NCBI GenBank assembly: GCA_964451605.1
Contig: CAYVJA010000042.1
Coordinates: 1 to 25,831, forward strand
From: JAQVSH01 sp964451605
GTDB lineage: Bacteria; Bacteroidota; Bacteroidia; Bacteroidales; UBA4181
DNA: 25,831 bases
Direction: 5' to 3'
Shown: one piece after another, positions 24,582 to 25,831 of the stretch
Layout of the letters: every line of letters begins with the position of its first letter
How positions within the stretch are numbered: position 1 is the first letter of the stretch
The notes under the pieces: model-generated
Seen by the model: only the letters and a program-made list of their open reading frames with translations
Told to the model about the DNA's origin: nothing
Databases searched by the model: none
Made by a program: the position numbers and the translations under genes

Positions 24582-24656
24582 TCTTAATAACCAACAACCT
24601 TTTTTTTCATAGGTGGCTTAACCGATTCCATCAGTAAAGCCGGACTTGTACTCGGT

Positions 24657-25358
24657 TTAAAGCAATAATTTTCTCTCTTTGAGTATCCCGAAAAATTTAT
24701 CTCTATAACTTTCTGAAATCGGTATCAGCTCTTTTCCAATTCGGATTCGGTTTCTTTCAATGTGTTCAATCTTTGGGATTGATACAATAAAAGAATTATG
24801 AACTCGTTGAAAATCAATCTTTGGCAATACTTCCAAGAGATTCTTGAATGTTTGCAATGTCATGATTTTTCTATCTGCCGTATGAATCTGCAAATAGTCT
24901 TTCATCCCCTGAATGTATAAAATGTCACGAATCTCAATTCTCTCAATACGATATTCTGTTTTTACAAAAATAGAGTCATTTGGATTGTCGTTCTTAGTTG
25001 TATTTAGCTGATTATATACTTTGTCTACCGACTTTAAAAACCGTTCGAATGTGAACGGTTTCAGTAAATAGTCGGCAACATCTAATTCATACCCTTTCAG
25101 AGCGTATTCATCATAAGCAGAAGTGATGATCACTTTGGGTTTGAGCTGCAATGATTCCAGAAACTGTATCCCGGATAGTTGTTTCATCCGAATGTCGAGA
25201 AATATCAAATCAACAGCATTATTCTTCAGAAATCCAATGGCATCAACTGCATTGTGAAAGCCCTCTAATAGAGTAAGGTAATTGACCTGCTCAATAAACG
25301 CCTTAATTTTCTTTAAGGCAAGAGGCTCATCTTCTATCGCTATGCAATTAATTTTCAT
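24657..25358 (-). CDS. LytTR-family response regulator
   Basis: A 233-residue transcription regulator. The receiver domain (1-118) has acidic pocket residues IEDEP (8-12), phospho-acceptor Asp55 in LIFLDIRM, Thr/Ser at ITSAYDEYAL and Lys in LLKPFTFERF. The LytTR DNA-binding domain (about 135-230) contains FVKTEYRIERI, ILYIQGMKDYLQIHT and FQRVHNSFIVSIPKI, the ten-strand fold that binds direct repeats. Length normal. The start overlaps the upstream kinase gene by 11 bases (25348-25358), so the pair is co-translated and the kinase is its cognate partner. Target genes are not evident in the window. Confidence 0.95.
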   Translation of the reverse strand: MKINCIAIEDEPLALKKIKAFIEQVNYLTLLEGFHNAVDAIGFLKNNAVDLIFLDIRMKQLSGIQFLESLQLKPKVIITSAYDEYALKGYELDVADYLLKPFTFERFLKSVDKVYNQLNTTKNDNPNDSIFVKTEYRIERIEIRDILYIQGMKDYLQIHTADRKIMTLQTFKNLLEVLPKIDFQRVHNSFIVSIPKIEHIERNRIRIGKELIPISESYRDKFFGILKERKLLL

Positions 25359-25831
25359 TGAGTTCTAATTCCAAATTAACTGTAAACATTGAATTCTCTG
25401 AGTTAATGGTCAATGTATGTTTGTTCCTATACAGTAAGTCTAATCGTTTTTGAACGGTCTTCAATCCAATACCATGTGTTTTGTCTTTTTCGGTGTCGGA
25501 AATATCGCATTGATTTTCACAAGTAAAAATTAACTTATTATGCGCTATTTCGATTTTAATGGTTATCCCATTCTCAACATTTGAGTCGACCGTATGCTTA
25601 AATGCATTCTCCACAAAGGGAATTAACATCATAGGGGCAATTTTATATCCAGTAGCACTCCCTGATATGGAGTAGTTGAAGAATTTTTCATTTTTCAGTC
25701 TCAACCGTTCCAAAGAGAAATAGTTTTCTAAATACGCTATCTCGTTCTGCAGTTCAACATAGTCTGTCTTGGGGTCATGTAGCATATAACGCATAATATC
25801 CGATAGCTTGACTAATGATTTGGAGGCTTTT
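25348..25831 (-). CDS. LytS/YpdA-type sensor histidine kinase (partial, N-terminus outside window)
   Basis: The frame is open to the right edge of the window. The visible 160 residues begin KASKSLVKLSDIMRYML, the region just after the phospho-acceptor His of the His_kinase domain, which is itself outside. EIAYLENYFSLERLRL follows, then ATPase motifs MLIPFVENAFKHTV (N-box) and HGIGLKTVQKRLDLLY (G-box). The class is typically a multi-TM membrane sensor in Bacteroidetes, but that part is not seen here. Paired by overlap with the LytTR regulator, for which it should supply phosphate. The internal Met at 25794 is not the true start. Confidence 0.92.
   Translation of the reverse strand, partial: KASKSLVKLSDIMRYMLHDPKTDYVELQNEIAYLENYFSLERLRLKNEKFFNYSISGSATGYKIAPMMLIPFVENAFKHTVDSNVENGITIKIEIAHNKLIFTCENQCDISDTEKDKTHGIGLKTVQKRLDLLYRNKHTLTINSENSMFTVNLELELNEN

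Noticed and set aside
24606..24640. Hairpin GGCTT...AAGCC between the LytTR gene and yefM
   Set aside because: The stem is only 5 bp before a mismatch and no T-run follows in the relevant direction.
20338..25358. Fic, orphan kinase and toxin-antitoxin as one defence island
   Set aside because: The genes are in different orientations with ordinary spacing, lack nucleases or effectors typical of phage defence, and the YefM-YoeB pair is self-contained.

Overview
The window looks like a Bacteroidales chromosome, most likely an environmental or digester-type member of the Dysgonomonadaceae/Porphyromonadaceae. The supporting signs are -7 promoter boxes of the form TAnnTTTG, weak ribosome-binding sites, Bacteroidetes-type lipoproteins, a DUF4143 ATPase, PAS-rich sensor kinases, a LytTR two-component pair and many secreted glycoside hydrolases. 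Two runs of exactly ten Ns (5603-5612 and 11265-11274) show it is a draft scaffold. All assignments come from reading motifs; no database search was run.

Layout. (1) 1-600: the 3' end of an unidentified + strand gene, a 5'-truncated NTF2/SnoaL-like remnant and a non-coding repeat. (2) 589-1818: an AAA/DUF4143 ATPase. (3) 1849-7106, minus strand: a hemicellulose/glucan block with a 5'-truncated cellobiose/mannobiose 2-epimerase remnant, a GH26 beta-mannanase, a GH30-like enzyme, and a GH94 module of the cyclic beta-1,2-glucan synthase/oligoglucan phosphorylase type that has lost its N-terminal part at an 8-bp tandem repeat. (4) 7498-12218, minus strand: a secreted beta-rich protein interrupted by a stop codon, PanE, a small secreted protein and a GH10 xylanase carrying an unusual Ala/Gln/Gly/Pro-rich insertion. 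(5) 12386-17348, minus strand: a membrane PAS-PAS histidine kinase interrupted by a CAA-to-TAA-like stop, a small frameshifted ORF, and a tightly overlapping TfoX-like / unknown / small frameshifted ORF / RsgA operon. (6) 17443-20337: divergent CocE/X-Pro dipeptidyl-peptidase lipoprotein and a CE1-like esterase. (7) 20383-25831: a Fic protein behind an inverted repeat, a soluble GAF-PAS histidine kinase, two small envelope proteins, a YefM-YoeB toxin-antitoxin pair, and a LytTR regulator with its sensor kinase running off the end.

How they work together. Secreted GH26, GH30-like, GH10 and CE1 enzymes would open mannan/xylan-type hemicellulose. The epimerase and GH94 would have handled the resulting or related disaccharides in the cytoplasm, but both are now fragments. 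No SusC/SusD pair or hybrid two-component sensor is present, so this is not a complete polysaccharide-utilisation locus.

The most striking theme is gene breakage. Three minus-strand genes lack their 5' ends, two long genes carry single in-frame TAA codons, and two short ORFs need one base added in a homopolymer to read through. Either this lineage is shedding genes here or the draft contains base-level errors. Raw-read inspection would separate the two. I found no convincing undescribed multi-gene system. The best leads are the GH10 insertion, the TfoX-to-RsgA operon with its unknown members, and the paired dispersed repeat at 355 and 9116.
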